Virus record (IMG/VR): IMGVR_UViG_3300025648_000051
Coordinates: 1 to 34,473 of that record
Source of the DNA: a virus
Strand: one strand, 5' to 3'
DNA length: 34,473 nt
Position 1 is the first letter of the stretch. Every line of letters starts with the position of its first letter. The position numbers and the translations under genes were made by a program. The notes beneath the pieces were generated by a model. It saw only the letters and a list, made by a program, of their open reading frames with translations. It was not told the origin of the DNA and made no database searches. Below are positions 1 to 5,738 of the stretch, piece after piece.

Positions 1-36
1 TGGCGCTGTATTTTATATATATAAAATACAGCGCCA
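1..36. repeat. Perfect 36-bp palindrome at contig end (probable assembly snap-back)
   Basis: Positions 1-18 are the exact reverse complement of 19-36, centred on TATATA. The same locus at the right end (34348 onward) shares only the part from position 17; before it the right-hand copy reads GCC, which keeps the methyltransferase frame open. The first 16 bases are therefore best read as a fold-back artefact seeded by the self-complementary centre and not as phage sequence. Confidence 0.8.
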
Positions 37-142
37 GGCTTCATTACAGCGTCTGCAGCTACAAAAGCGTCTCTTAGGAACTGGCGGAACGCTTCGTCTC
101 CCATAGAGTCGTTTTGAATGGTTAGCGCATCCTTTGTTTTGC
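17..142. repeat. Left copy of the 126-bp terminal direct repeat (circular overlap)
   Basis: Identical to 34348-34473 with a constant offset of 34331. It falls inside the methyltransferase gene, and joining the two copies gives an uninterrupted reading frame. This is the signature of a circular or circularly permuted assembly with a unit length near 34,331 bp. It does not by itself show a physical terminal repeat on the virion DNA. Confidence 0.93.
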
Positions 143-743
143 CTTCGTATGCCACGTTATATGGCGGATCAGTTACAAGGATATCGACTAAACCGTTTGT
201 CAGCTTTTCTACGCTTTCAATAGAAGTCGAATCCCCACACATAAGCCGATGGTTGCCAAGACTAAATATATCGCCCAGTTTCGACTTAGGTGTAAGCGGA
301 GCATCAGGAACAGCATCTTCATCGGTTAGCCCTTCCGTTGGCTCAATAACGTTCAATAGAGCGTTTAATTCGTCCTTATCAAAGCCTAATAGGTCTAGAT
401 CAAACTCATCGCCTAATAGCTCTTGAAGCTCTACGGTTAATAGTTCTGTATCCCAGTCGCTATTTAGCGCCAGTTTATTGTCCGCAATGACCAGAGCTTT
501 CTTTTGAGTTTCTGATAAATGGGCAAGTTCGATAACAGGAACTTTATCCATAGACAACTTGCGAGCAGCAAGCAAACGACCATGACCAGCAATAATCCCA
601 TTAGCCCCATCAACCAAAATGGGATTAGTCCAACCAAACTCTCGGATACTAGCTGCAATTTGAGCCACCTGTTCATCTGAGTGCTTTCGGCTGTTGTTGA
701 TATAGGGTATCAACGATTCTATTGAACGCTGTTCTATTTTCAC
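17..743 (-). CDS. ParB-domain beta-class DNA methyltransferase, N-terminal part (continues at right end)
   Basis: This is the 5' part of a gene that crosses the contig junction; with 33866-34347 it encodes 402 residues. The start is GTG at 743, overlapping the TGA of the preceding small gene (GTGA), which suggests translational coupling. Residues about 1-90 look like a ParB/Srx-type domain (GIIAGHGRLLAARKL at about 49-63). The methyltransferase catalytic motif DPPY lies at about 192-195. The AdoMet motif comes later, so the order (DPPY, target region, FGGSGS) is that of beta-class N6-adenine or N4-cytosine methyltransferases. ParB-methyltransferase fusions are common in phages, often next to terminase as here. 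The likely role is modification of phage DNA; the target sequence is unknown. Confidence 0.9.
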
Positions 744-919
744 TCGGCAGGTGTCTCGGCTGGAGTAACAGTTACAGCAGGCTGAACTTGTGGCTCTGCA
801 ATAGATTTAATGCCAGCAATTAGGTGAGCGCTGTGAACATAAGGAATTTTACCTAGTTCAGCTAATAGCTCGTTAATTTGCGCAATAGTAAATGAAACTA
901 CTTTATCTTCGATGCTCAT
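740..919 (-). CDS. Small phage protein, 59 aa, unknown function
   Basis: Starts at ATG 919, six nt after a clear AGGAA ribosome binding site and overlapping the stop of the upstream gene (ATGA). It ends in TGA at 740, overlapping the GTG start of the methyltransferase. The protein begins MSIEDKVVSFTIAQINELLA and ends in a proline/threonine/valine-rich tail (PQVQPAVTVTPAETPAE), so a short helical head with a flexible tail is likely. I do not recognise the family. Position and coupling suggest co-expression with the methyltransferase. Confidence 0.75.
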   Translation of the reverse strand: MSIEDKVVSFTIAQINELLAELGKIPYVHSAHLIAGIKSIAEPQVQPAVTVTPAETPAE

Positions 920-1065
920 TTCTTTCCTTTCGGTTTAGTTTTTGCTGCTTCACGTTTAACGTTGTAAGCAATAGCCAAGGCCTGAGCCTTTGGTTTACCT
1001 GCTTTCAACTCTTCCTTCAAATTACTTGTAAAAGCCTTAGGGCTTGTTGATTTTTTAAGTGGCAT
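916..1065 (-). CDS. Small lysine-rich basic protein, 49 aa
   Basis: ATG at 1065, one nt after the stop of the upstream gene; TGA overlaps the next ATG (ATGA). The sequence reads MPLKKSTSPKAFTSNLKEEL and then GKPKAQALAIAYNVKREA, with a lysine-rich end. Similar short basic proteins with a 'GKPxxQALAIAY' stretch are frequent in tailed phages, but their role is not established. High charge suggests nucleic-acid binding; this is inference only. Confidence 0.75.
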   Translation of the reverse strand: MPLKKSTSPKAFTSNLKEELKAGKPKAQALAIAYNVKREAAKTKPKGKK

Positions 1066-1066
1066 G

Positions 1067-1345
1067 TTAGCAATTCCAATTTTTAAGTGATGCTTTGGCC
1101 CTTTCAGCTGGACCCTTGGCTTTCTTTACTACTCCCTCCATCCTTGCACAAAAAGACTTTTTACGGCCTTCATCTGCCTTTGTTTTGGGGTTTGGTGCTG
1201 GTGCTTTCAAGTGGCTACCGTTTTTAGCGTTATATTCGGCACGACCTTTAGCGGTCATTCCTGCGCCTTTTTCGGTTGGATTATATGTTTTGTCTTTCCC
1301 TGTCGTTTTATGAAGGATAGGTTTGTCATGTTTTTTAGTAGCCAT
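1067..1345 (-). CDS. Small basic phage protein, 92 aa (DUF6321-like)
   Basis: The protein carries GMTAKGRAEYNAKNGSHLKAP in the middle and KKSFCARMEGV near the C-terminus, the combination I associate with phage family DUF6321 (TAKGRxxYN...GSxLKxP...SFCARM). The family has no defined activity. The ATG overlaps the TAA of the upstream gene by one base (TAATG), and the next gene starts two nt downstream, so it sits inside a translationally coupled run. The protein is strongly basic with two cysteines; it is not obviously a zinc finger. Confidence 0.82.
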   Translation of the reverse strand: MATKKHDKPILHKTTGKDKTYNPTEKGAGMTAKGRAEYNAKNGSHLKAPAPNPKTKADEGRKKSFCARMEGVVKKAKGPAERAKASLKNWNC

Positions 1346-1509
1346 TATTTTTTCGCAGTTTTAGCTGATTCAATAAATGCTTGCTTAGTAGGAGCGCCCT
1401 TAGTGCCAGGCTTGCGCATCTTCTCTACAGGTTTGCCCTCAGCCTTTTCACGCTTGATTCGCTCTTGCTTTGCATGGATATTGGCATAAAGCCCAGGTTT
1501 AGTCGCCAT
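1345..1509 (-). CDS. Small basic phage protein, 54 aa
   Basis: ATG at 1509 lies inside the end of the upstream gene (11-nt overlap); TAA overlaps the next ATG (TAATG). The sequence reads MATKPGLYANIHAKQERIKR, then MRKPGTKGAPTKQAF and ends AKTAKK. Short proteins with the 'YANIHAKQxRI...GEKMRxPGxKGAPTxxAF' pattern are widespread in tailed phages, usually next to proteins like the 92-aa neighbour. Function unknown. Confidence 0.8.
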   Translation of the reverse strand: MATKPGLYANIHAKQERIKREKAEGKPVEKMRKPGTKGAPTKQAFIESAKTAKK

Positions 1510-1729
1510 CTTTGTCACCTTTGCGAGTAGTAGCCTTTTTAAGGGCTGGCTTACGCTTAGCTTTAGGCGCTGGAAATGGCCACTCAGCTTCAGTTTTTAA
1601 CGGTTCTTTATTGAAAGTGTAAGTAATTTGCAAGTTGTCAAACTCTAGCTCGACCTTTTTGACCTTATACCAGCCAAAATATGCCATTACAGTTTCAAGT
1701 AAAGATGAATCTTTAACAATCTCTTCCAT
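1499..1729 (-). CDS. Hypothetical protein, 76 aa
   Basis: ATG at 1729 shares a base with the stop of the GroES-like gene (TAATG). The first 50 residues look folded (VKKVELEFDNLQITYTF, an alternating beta pattern), followed by a lysine/alanine-rich tail that ends acidic (KATTRKGDKDGD). I do not recognise a family. It lies in the small-protein run between the co-chaperonin and the methyltransferase. Confidence 0.72.
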   Translation of the reverse strand: MEEIVKDSSLLETVMAYFGWYKVKKVELEFDNLQITYTFNKEPLKTEAEWPFPAPKAKRKPALKKATTRKGDKDGD

Positions 1730-2034
1730 TATGCAATCTCCTGTTCAAAACAAACGTCCTGCCAACTCATAACGAGATAGCGCTCACCATCTTCAAAATA
1801 CTCAAAATACTTTAAATATTCGTCTTTAGGGTTGTCGTTCATAGTTCCAAAGCGAACATAAGCGCCTACGGTAATAGGCATATCTTCTCTACGGCCACCG
1901 ACTTTCTTGCCAGGGCCTACAGCAACAACCGTTCCCATGTTGTCGACTTCTTTGTTTTCAACATAAATAATGGAACTAAGCTGCCGTTTTTCAGGCTTTA
2001 CTACAATTTTGTCATTTAAAGGCTGTAATTTCAT
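1729..2034 (-). CDS. GroES-like (Cpn10) co-chaperonin, 101 aa
   Basis: The N-terminus MKLQPLNDKIVVKPEKRQ matches the GroES pattern (xPLxDRVxVKxxE). A mobile-loop-like segment with the hydrophobic triplet IIY (residues 22-24) stands where GroES has IVL, followed by the GTVVAVGPGKK roof-strand motif, VGAYVRFG and a C-terminal LVMSWQDV matching GroES 'LIMxExDI'. Length fits the family (about 97 aa). Phage co-chaperonins such as T4 gp31 replace host GroES so that GroEL can fold coat protein. No GroEL is present here, so it would act with the host chaperonin. It overlaps both neighbours (ATGA and TAATG). Confidence 0.85.
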   Translation of the reverse strand: MKLQPLNDKIVVKPEKRQLSSIIYVENKEVDNMGTVVAVGPGKKVGGRREDMPITVGAYVRFGTMNDNPKDEYLKYFEYFEDGERYLVMSWQDVCFEQEIA

Positions 2035-2207
2035 TGGACACCATGTGTTTCAGTAGGGGCAATAGAATTGTGACCGTTAAATTGGTCTATAAGGTCCATA
2101 ACCTCTAGCATTATGCGATTAGCCTCGTCAGGTCCATTTGATTTACAAATAAACTCAACAAAGCCGTCATCGTCAACTTCAATAGTTATATGAGCGTTAG
2201 ACCGCAT
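2031..2207 (-). CDS. Hypothetical acidic protein, 58 aa
   Basis: ATG at 2207 overlaps the end of the upstream gene by 11 nt; TGA overlaps the start of the co-chaperonin (ATGA). The sequence starts MRSNAHITIEVDDDGFVEF and carries an acidic helix around EVMDLIDQF. No recognised domain. Start chosen by the overlaps; coding character is supported by the unbroken coupled frame. Confidence 0.68.
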   Translation of the reverse strand: MRSNAHITIEVDDDGFVEFICKSNGPDEANRIMLEVMDLIDQFNGHNSIAPTETHGVQ

Positions 2208-2469
2208 CTTTTTTGGGCCTTCCTCGCATTTTTGGTGGAATCTTGGCTACTTCCTCTTGTATCTTTGCTCTAGCTTCACTAGGCTCATTAGACAAGTCTT
2301 GCACCATATATTCAATAACCAAAGGCGCAGCAGTAGATTTCCACTCGCCACACCAATCGTTTAATGTTTTATTGACAGCCTCAGGAAACCGATGGCAACG
2401 GCCCATAATGTCGGCATTTTTAAAATATCGACAATCTTTACAGCTAACTTTAGAATCTACTTCAGCCAT
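2197..2469 (-). CDS. Small putative zinc-binding protein, 90 aa
   Basis: The N-terminal half has CKDCRYF (Cys10, Cys13), GRCHRFPE (Cys24, His25) and WCGEW (Cys40). This Cys pattern is common in small phage and prophage proteins and would fit one zinc site. The C-terminus KMRGRPKK resembles an AT-hook, so DNA contact is possible but inferred. GGAGAAC upstream of ATG 2469 is the ribosome binding site. A strong RNA hairpin (2496-2532) precedes it. Confidence 0.75.
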   Translation of the reverse strand: MAEVDSKVSCKDCRYFKNADIMGRCHRFPEAVNKTLNDWCGEWKSTAAPLVIEYMVQDLSNEPSEARAKIQEEVAKIPPKMRGRPKKDAV

Positions 2470-2495
2470 TTAGTTCTCCGTTTACTAACTGGTTA

Positions 2496-2532
2496 GAAGG
2501 GCTTACAAGTTTCACGTGCTTGTAGGCCCTTC
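2496..2532 (-). other. Strong intergenic RNA hairpin, 14-bp stem, no U-tract
   Basis: GAAGGGCTTACAAG (2496-2509) pairs with CTTGTAGGCCCTTC (2519-2532) apart from one wobble position, with a 9-nt loop. It lies between the stop of the 88-aa gene and the ribosome binding site of the zinc-binding-like gene. No run of T follows on either strand, so it is not a classic intrinsic terminator. An mRNA processing or stability element, or a weak attenuator, would fit. Confidence 0.6.
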
Positions 2533-2539
2533 GCCTTAA

Positions 2540-2806
2540 TTACATACCGTCTTGTGCATGCTCGTAGCGTTTATGGGAATAGCACTCACGCTCACCCATA
2601 TTGCCATCGTTCAACTCACCAAGCTTGCCTTCAAAGTTACCAGCATGGCTCAAAGGGCGGCTACCCATTGCATCAGCCTTACCCATACCAACACCGCCAG
2701 TAATCTTCATTTTACGCTCACTAGTGGTATCGCTAGACAAAGCACCCTTAGGAACTTTCTCACCGCTCATACCAGACTTAAATACTTCTGCGTCCATCTT
2801 GCCCAT
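2540..2806 (-). CDS. Hypothetical phage protein, 88 aa
   Basis: ATG at 2806 follows an AAGGAAA ribosome binding site. The protein is glycine- and methionine-rich (ITGGVGMGKADAMGSRPLSH, then GELNDGNMGERECY) and ends HAQDGM. I recognise no domain. It is the first gene after the candidate promoter and hairpin at 2831-2881 and is followed by a strong hairpin, so it may be expressed at a different level from its neighbours. Confidence 0.65.
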   Translation of the reverse strand: MGKMDAEVFKSGMSGEKVPKGALSSDTTSERKMKITGGVGMGKADAMGSRPLSHAGNFEGKLGELNDGNMGERECYSHKRYEHAQDGM

Positions 2807-2830
2807 GTTTATTTCCTTTTGATCAAAAAG

Positions 2831-2847
2831 ACTAGAAAAGTTCTAGT
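2831..2847 (-). terminator. Small AT-rich hairpin with T-run (weak terminator or 5'-end stem-loop)
   Basis: ACTAGAA (2831-2837) and TTCTAGT (2841-2847) are perfect inverted repeats with a 3-nt loop. On the minus strand the hairpin is followed by CTTTTTG, so it could be a weak intrinsic terminator for the nuclease gene ending at 2862. The candidate promoter just upstream would start transcription near 2844, in which case the hairpin would instead cap the 5' end of the new mRNA. Confidence 0.4.
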
Positions 2848-2850
2848 TAT

Positions 2851-2881
2851 ATTATTTTGCCTTATTCGCTGGCATTGTCAA
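2851..2881 (-). promoter_or_regulatory. Candidate sigma70-like promoter for the leftward late block
   Basis: On the minus strand a perfect TTGACA (2881-2876) lies in the last codons of the upstream gene. AATAAT (2856-2851, five of six to TATAAT) follows after a 19-bp spacer, longer than the ideal 17. The gene at 2806 begins about 40 nt downstream. The perfect -35 makes it credible, the long spacer weakens it. Confidence 0.35.
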
Positions 2882-3155
2882 GAACTTTCACAACAGTTTT
2901 GACCCCTTCTAAATCATGCACTCGGCAAACGGTAGAGCCTTTCCAGTTCATCATAAAAAGGTCTTGAGCCGTTGTAAACTTGGCCTTTTCAGATGATTTT
3001 ATTTCTACCAAGACCGTTTTACCGTTCTTTCCTATAACCAAATCAGGAAAGCCCATACCAATACGAGATGTATCAAATATGCTGCAACCCATATCTTTAA
3101 AAGCATTCACGATTTCCTTTTGATTGGCATCAGTGCGTTTTGCGTAATAAGTCAT
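2862..3155 (-). CDS. VRR-NUC-like PD-(D/E)XK nuclease, 97 aa
   Basis: The catalytic core is visible as GFPDLVIGKNGKTVLVEIKS: Asp38, Glu51 and Lys53 form the PD...ExK triad, followed by FTTAQ (Gln64) as in VRR-NUC nucleases. Length is normal for stand-alone phage members. The family cuts branched or flap DNA; a role in recombination or in resolving DNA before packaging is inferred. No ribosome binding site is visible before ATG 3155. A TATTAT -10-like box (3173-3168 on the minus strand) would give a very short leader. The gene diverges from the phosphoesterase gene at 3210. Confidence 0.8.
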   Translation of the reverse strand: MTYYAKRTDANQKEIVNAFKDMGCSIFDTSRIGMGFPDLVIGKNGKTVLVEIKSSEKAKFTTAQDLFMMNWKGSTVCRVHDLEGVKTVVKVLDNASE

Positions 3156-3157
3156 TG

Positions 3158-3190
3158 ATTTGTTGCAATAATAGGTTAGTATTTAGCAAC
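3158..3190. promoter_or_regulatory. Divergent regulatory region with operator-like element shared with 7804-7820
   Basis: ATTTGTTGCAATAATAG (3158-3174) matches 7804-7820 at 15 of 17 positions. An inverted half-site GCAAC follows at 3186-3190. For the rightward gene, TTGATT (3155-3160) and TAGTAT (3177-3182) form a possible promoter with a 16-bp spacer, so the element would lie between -35 and -10, where a repressor would block transcription. AAAGGAAA just before 3210 is the ribosome binding site. Confidence 0.45.
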
Positions 3191-3209
3191 TTTATCACAA
3201 AGGAAAATC

Positions 3210-4187
3210 ATGGGATTTACTTCTGCGGTATCTGATCAAGAATTTATTAAACTTTGGAAAGAGTTAGGCTCTCCAACCCTTGTGGCTGAAAAGATAGGTG
3301 TAAACCCTAGAAGCGCCATGACAAGGCGCAAAAACATAGAAATTCGCTACAGCATCAAACTGCCTACGTTTAACTCTTTGAGAGACCCCAAAAAAGAGAG
3401 ACCCAAAAAGATAGAGCAAACACCGCACAACGTTCGCAGAGGCATAGACGTTGACAAAGTCAAAAAAGTTATTGTCTTTTCAGACGCACATTTTACCGAT
3501 ACAACCACCACAGCTTTTAAGGCGCTTATCAAAATGATTGATGAGTTCAAGCCTGAGGTCATTATTTGCAACGGTGACGCATTTGACGGCCAGGTTCTAT
3601 CAAGATTTCCCAGTATCAATTACGACCAAAAGCCTACGGTTTTACAAGAACTAAACGCTTGCCGTTACCATTTAGACGAAATAGTCAAACACAAACCAGC
3701 AGGCTGCGAGCTTATTTGGACCCTTGGAAACCATGACATGCGCTACGAGTCCTGGCTGGTTAATAAAGTCCCTGAATATAGCGGAGTTGACGGTTTTAGC
3801 CTTAAATATCACTTCCCTGAATGGAAAACCTGCTGGTCATATTGGATTGGCGAGGAAACGGTTGTAAAACACCGTTTTAAAGGCGGTAGAACGGCTGGAT
3901 ATAGCAATTTGATGGCAGCAGGCAATACAAACATAGTCACAGGCCATACGCATGTTTTATGTGCCAGCCCAATTTCAAATTACCAAGGAACGTTTTGGGG
4001 GGTTCAGACTGGATGCTTAGCAGACCCTTTTTCTAGCACCTTTGAGTATTGCGAGGATTCCCCTAAAGATTGGCGCTCAGGCTTTGTAATGCTTTCATTT
4101 GACCAAGGTAGAATGCTTATGCCTGAACTGGTTATGGTTTGTGGCGAGGACGAGTATGAATTTAGAGGCAGTATTCATAAAGTATGA
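3210..4187 (+). CDS. Calcineurin-like metallophosphoesterase with N-terminal HTH-like segment, 325 aa
   Basis: The metallophosphoesterase motifs are in order: SDAHF (91-95), NGDAFDG (121-127), GNHD (173-176) and GHTH (245-248), giving a full two-metal centre. Residues about 10-45 (LVAEKIGVNPRSAMTRR) resemble a helix-turn-helix, so the protein may bind DNA. Such proteins are common in phages and are often labelled SbcD/Mre11-like, but true nuclease activity is not assured; a phosphodiesterase acting on another substrate is possible. It begins a two-gene rightward island between leftward blocks. Its TGA overlaps the next ATG. Confidence 0.85.
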   Translation: MGFTSAVSDQEFIKLWKELGSPTLVAEKIGVNPRSAMTRRKNIEIRYSIKLPTFNSLRDPKKERPKKIEQTPHNVRRGIDVDKVKKVIVFSDAHFTDTTTTAFKALIKMIDEFKPEVIICNGDAFDGQVLSRFPSINYDQKPTVLQELNACRYHLDEIVKHKPAGCELIWTLGNHDMRYESWLVNKVPEYSGVDGFSLKYHFPEWKTCWSYWIGEETVVKHRFKGGRTAGYSNLMAAGNTNIVTGHTHVLCASPISNYQGTFWGVQTGCLADPFSSTFEYCEDSPKDWRSGFVMLSFDQGRMLMPELVMVCGEDEYEFRGSIHKV

Positions 4188-4531
4188 AGATCACTCCTAA
4201 AATCCTAGAAGGCATTTATTTAACTTTAGCTAAGTGCGAGCCTTTTACTAAATGGGACTTACCACCTAGCGAGTTGTGCCGTTTTGAAATAGTGGACGAC
4301 CACCAAGTAATGGCCACCTATGAGTTTGATGAATCATTAGCTCGCCCTCATATATTTAGCATTTCAAAGGCTCGTTGTGGCTTTTTTGACACAGTGGTCA
4401 GAAGCATGGCCCATGAACTGGTTCATTGCAGCAGACACAAATCAGGTAAATGGAACTTGCATGACGCTACCTTTAAAAGGCGCAAAATGCTTGTTGGGGC
4501 TTGCCTTGGTTTTGATGGCCACGAATTGTAA
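4184..4531 (+). CDS. SprT-like zinc metalloprotease, 115 aa
   Basis: MAHELVHCSRH contains the HExxH zinc site (His77-Glu78-His81), and WNLHDATFKRR provides the downstream histidine and helix found in SprT/WSS1-like peptidases ('HGxxF'). Length fits short phage members. Eukaryotic relatives (Spartan) remove proteins crosslinked to DNA; the phage role is unknown. It is translationally coupled to the phosphoesterase (ATGA at 4184-4187), so the pair may act together on DNA or DNA-protein lesions; that is inference. It ends 10 bp from the convergent membrane protein gene. Confidence 0.78.
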   Translation: MKITPKILEGIYLTLAKCEPFTKWDLPPSELCRFEIVDDHQVMATYEFDESLARPHIFSISKARCGFFDTVVRSMAHELVHCSRHKSGKWNLHDATFKRRKMLVGACLGFDGHEL

Positions 4532-4541
4532 AGTGCAATAA

Positions 4542-4685
4542 TTATCTCGCCATAAAATACAAACCTACGTTGGCGGTTGAATACGATAGATAAGTAATTG
4601 CCATAGGTATATTGCCTTTAACACCTTGCTCTATACCAATATAGGCATAAATCAATCCAGTAACAATGATTAGCCAGCTACTCAT
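4542..4685 (-). CDS. Small membrane protein, 47 aa
   Basis: ATG at 4685 overlaps the last 8 nt of the Ref-like nuclease gene. The sequence MSSWLIIVTGLIYAYIGIEQ forms one hydrophobic segment, and MAITYLSYSTANVGLYFMAR is a second, with a short polar turn (GVKGNIP) between them: a likely two-helix inner-membrane hairpin. It is the last gene of the leftward early block. Function unknown; host takeover or superinfection exclusion would be typical for such a protein but nothing here proves it. Confidence 0.7.
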   Translation of the reverse strand: MSSWLIIVTGLIYAYIGIEQGVKGNIPMAITYLSYSTANVGLYFMAR

Positions 4686-4962
4686 TCAATAACTCTTGGG
4701 TTTTCTCAAGTAAATCTTCTTCCGTAAAACCCCAGTATTTTCCAAATCCTTTATGCCCAAGCTGGTGAACTGCGGAATCACCAAGTCGGTGGTGGAAGGC
4801 GCAGAGTGGGATACAAGGTGCAAGGCTCCGTTTACCTCCAAACCTTCTAATGTGGTGAATCTCTGTTGGAGAATCGTCTGTTTCTCTAACACCGATGCAT
4901 TTGCACAAAATACAGCCCAATCTGGCCAACTTAGCATATTTTTCTTTTTCAGCTTTAGTCAT
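4678..4962 (-). CDS. Ref-like / HNH-type nuclease, 94 aa
   Basis: Zinc and catalytic residues are visible: GCILCK (Cys17, Cys20), EIHHIRR (His36-His37), then IPLCAFHHRLGD (Cys54, His57-His58) and HQLGHKGF (His66, His70). This pattern matches the phage Ref family (recombination enhancement function, RecA-dependent nuclease of phage P1) and related HNH folds. TAA/ATG contacts tie it to the gene upstream. A role in cutting DNA during recombination or host takeover is likely; the exact substrate cannot be told. Confidence 0.75.
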   Translation of the reverse strand: MTKAEKEKYAKLARLGCILCKCIGVRETDDSPTEIHHIRRFGGKRSLAPCIPLCAFHHRLGDSAVHQLGHKGFGKYWGFTEEDLLEKTQELLNE

Positions 4963-5390
4963 TAATAAAGTTGCGTTAAATCCACATATTTGAAAAGCTC
5001 GACAGGCACATCGTAATAAAACTCATGCTTTTCATTATCCTTCAACTCTACCTGAGGATGAGAAAATACTTTACTGCCCTTGATCCAATACGCATGTTTC
5101 ATGCAATGCGTTAGCGCAAAGAATAATGTATTTTCCACCTCTAACATGTGCTTCTTGCGTCCAGGCACATGGATAGTATTAAAAGGGCAATATGGTGTCC
5201 AAGAGCGGACTTCTACTTCTACAAAGCCCACATGCTTGCCTGCTCGATATATAACCAAATCCGTCCCATATATGTCAGGGTTGTCTACAGCATCAACACC
5301 CCACATATTGTTTAGCCAAGCCGTAACCGCAGCCCTAGCAGGCGGATCGTATCGATCATGCAACCCTTGGTCAAACTTTTTTATTCGCAT
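4962..5390 (-). CDS. PD-(D/E)XK-like protein, 142 aa
   Basis: ATG at 5390 is preferred over an in-frame TTG at 5402. The middle contains NPDIYGTDLVIYRAGKHVGF followed by VEVEVRSW, an arrangement like the restriction-endonuclease fold (Asp44 in 'TDLV', then Glu58-x-Glu60). The usual ExK lysine is replaced by EVE, so catalysis may be altered or absent. HVPGRKKHML follows and may position substrate. It overlaps the upstream 56-aa gene by 20 nt and directly precedes the Ref-like nuclease. Nuclease activity is an inference from pattern. Confidence 0.6.
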   Translation of the reverse strand: MRIKKFDQGLHDRYDPPARAAVTAWLNNMWGVDAVDNPDIYGTDLVIYRAGKHVGFVEVEVRSWTPYCPFNTIHVPGRKKHMLEVENTLFFALTHCMKHAYWIKGSKVFSHPQVELKDNEKHEFYYDVPVELFKYVDLTQLY

Positions 5391-5541
5391 TTTCGCCAGC
5401 AAAGTCTTGTAATACTAGGGCCATTTCTACCATGTCAGTTGCTATTTCATAAGCTCTATTTGAGTTATTTTTAAGCATCATATCGTGGTATTTTTTAAGC
5501 AAACTATTTAAAACAATATAGGGTAAAGAGTAATCTTTCAT
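5371..5541 (-). CDS. Hypothetical protein, 56 aa
   Basis: ATG at 5541 overlaps the upstream TGA (ATGA), and the coupled frame runs to TGA at 5371 inside the next gene. The protein starts MKDYSLPYIVLNSLLKKYHD and looks fully helical, ending AGENANKKV. GGAAGCACCAA provides a weak ribosome binding site. No family recognised. Confidence 0.65.
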   Translation of the reverse strand: MKDYSLPYIVLNSLLKKYHDMMLKNNSNRAYEIATDMVEMALVLQDFAGENANKKV

Positions 5542-5738
5542 TTGGTGCTTCCTCCAAAAAGTTGTGCTTCTAAATATTTAACGCTGCCTTGAAAGCAATC
5601 GTTCCATTTATTGAACCAGTAGTTGGTTTCGTTCCTATACTGCTCAATCTCTTGATATTGAAATTTGATAAATTCAATAATTTCCTGTTCATTGATTTCC
5701 TGCAAATAATCAACAATATCTTCCATGCTACGTTTCAT
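5538..5738 (-). CDS. Hypothetical helical protein, 66 aa
   Basis: The start is set at ATG 5738, which has a strong AAAGGGGAG ribosome binding site and overlaps the upstream TGA (ATGA); an in-frame upstream start at 5777 lies deep in the preceding gene and is less likely. The protein (MKRSMEDIVDYLQEINEQEI and onward) is acidic and helical, with aromatic residues NYWFNKWNDCF in the middle. No known domain. Confidence 0.68.
   Translation of the reverse strand: MKRSMEDIVDYLQEINEQEIIEFIKFQYQEIEQYRNETNYWFNKWNDCFQGSVKYLEAQLFGGSTK

Noticed and set aside
1-36. Hairpin telomere of a linear plasmid-prophage (N15-like)
   Set aside because: The right-end copy of this locus lacks the inverted half and keeps the methyltransferase frame; no protelomerase gene is present.
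464-676. Leftward hydrophobic frame of 70 aa resembling a membrane protein
   Set aside because: It lies in another frame of the ParB domain of the methyltransferase, which is clearly coding.
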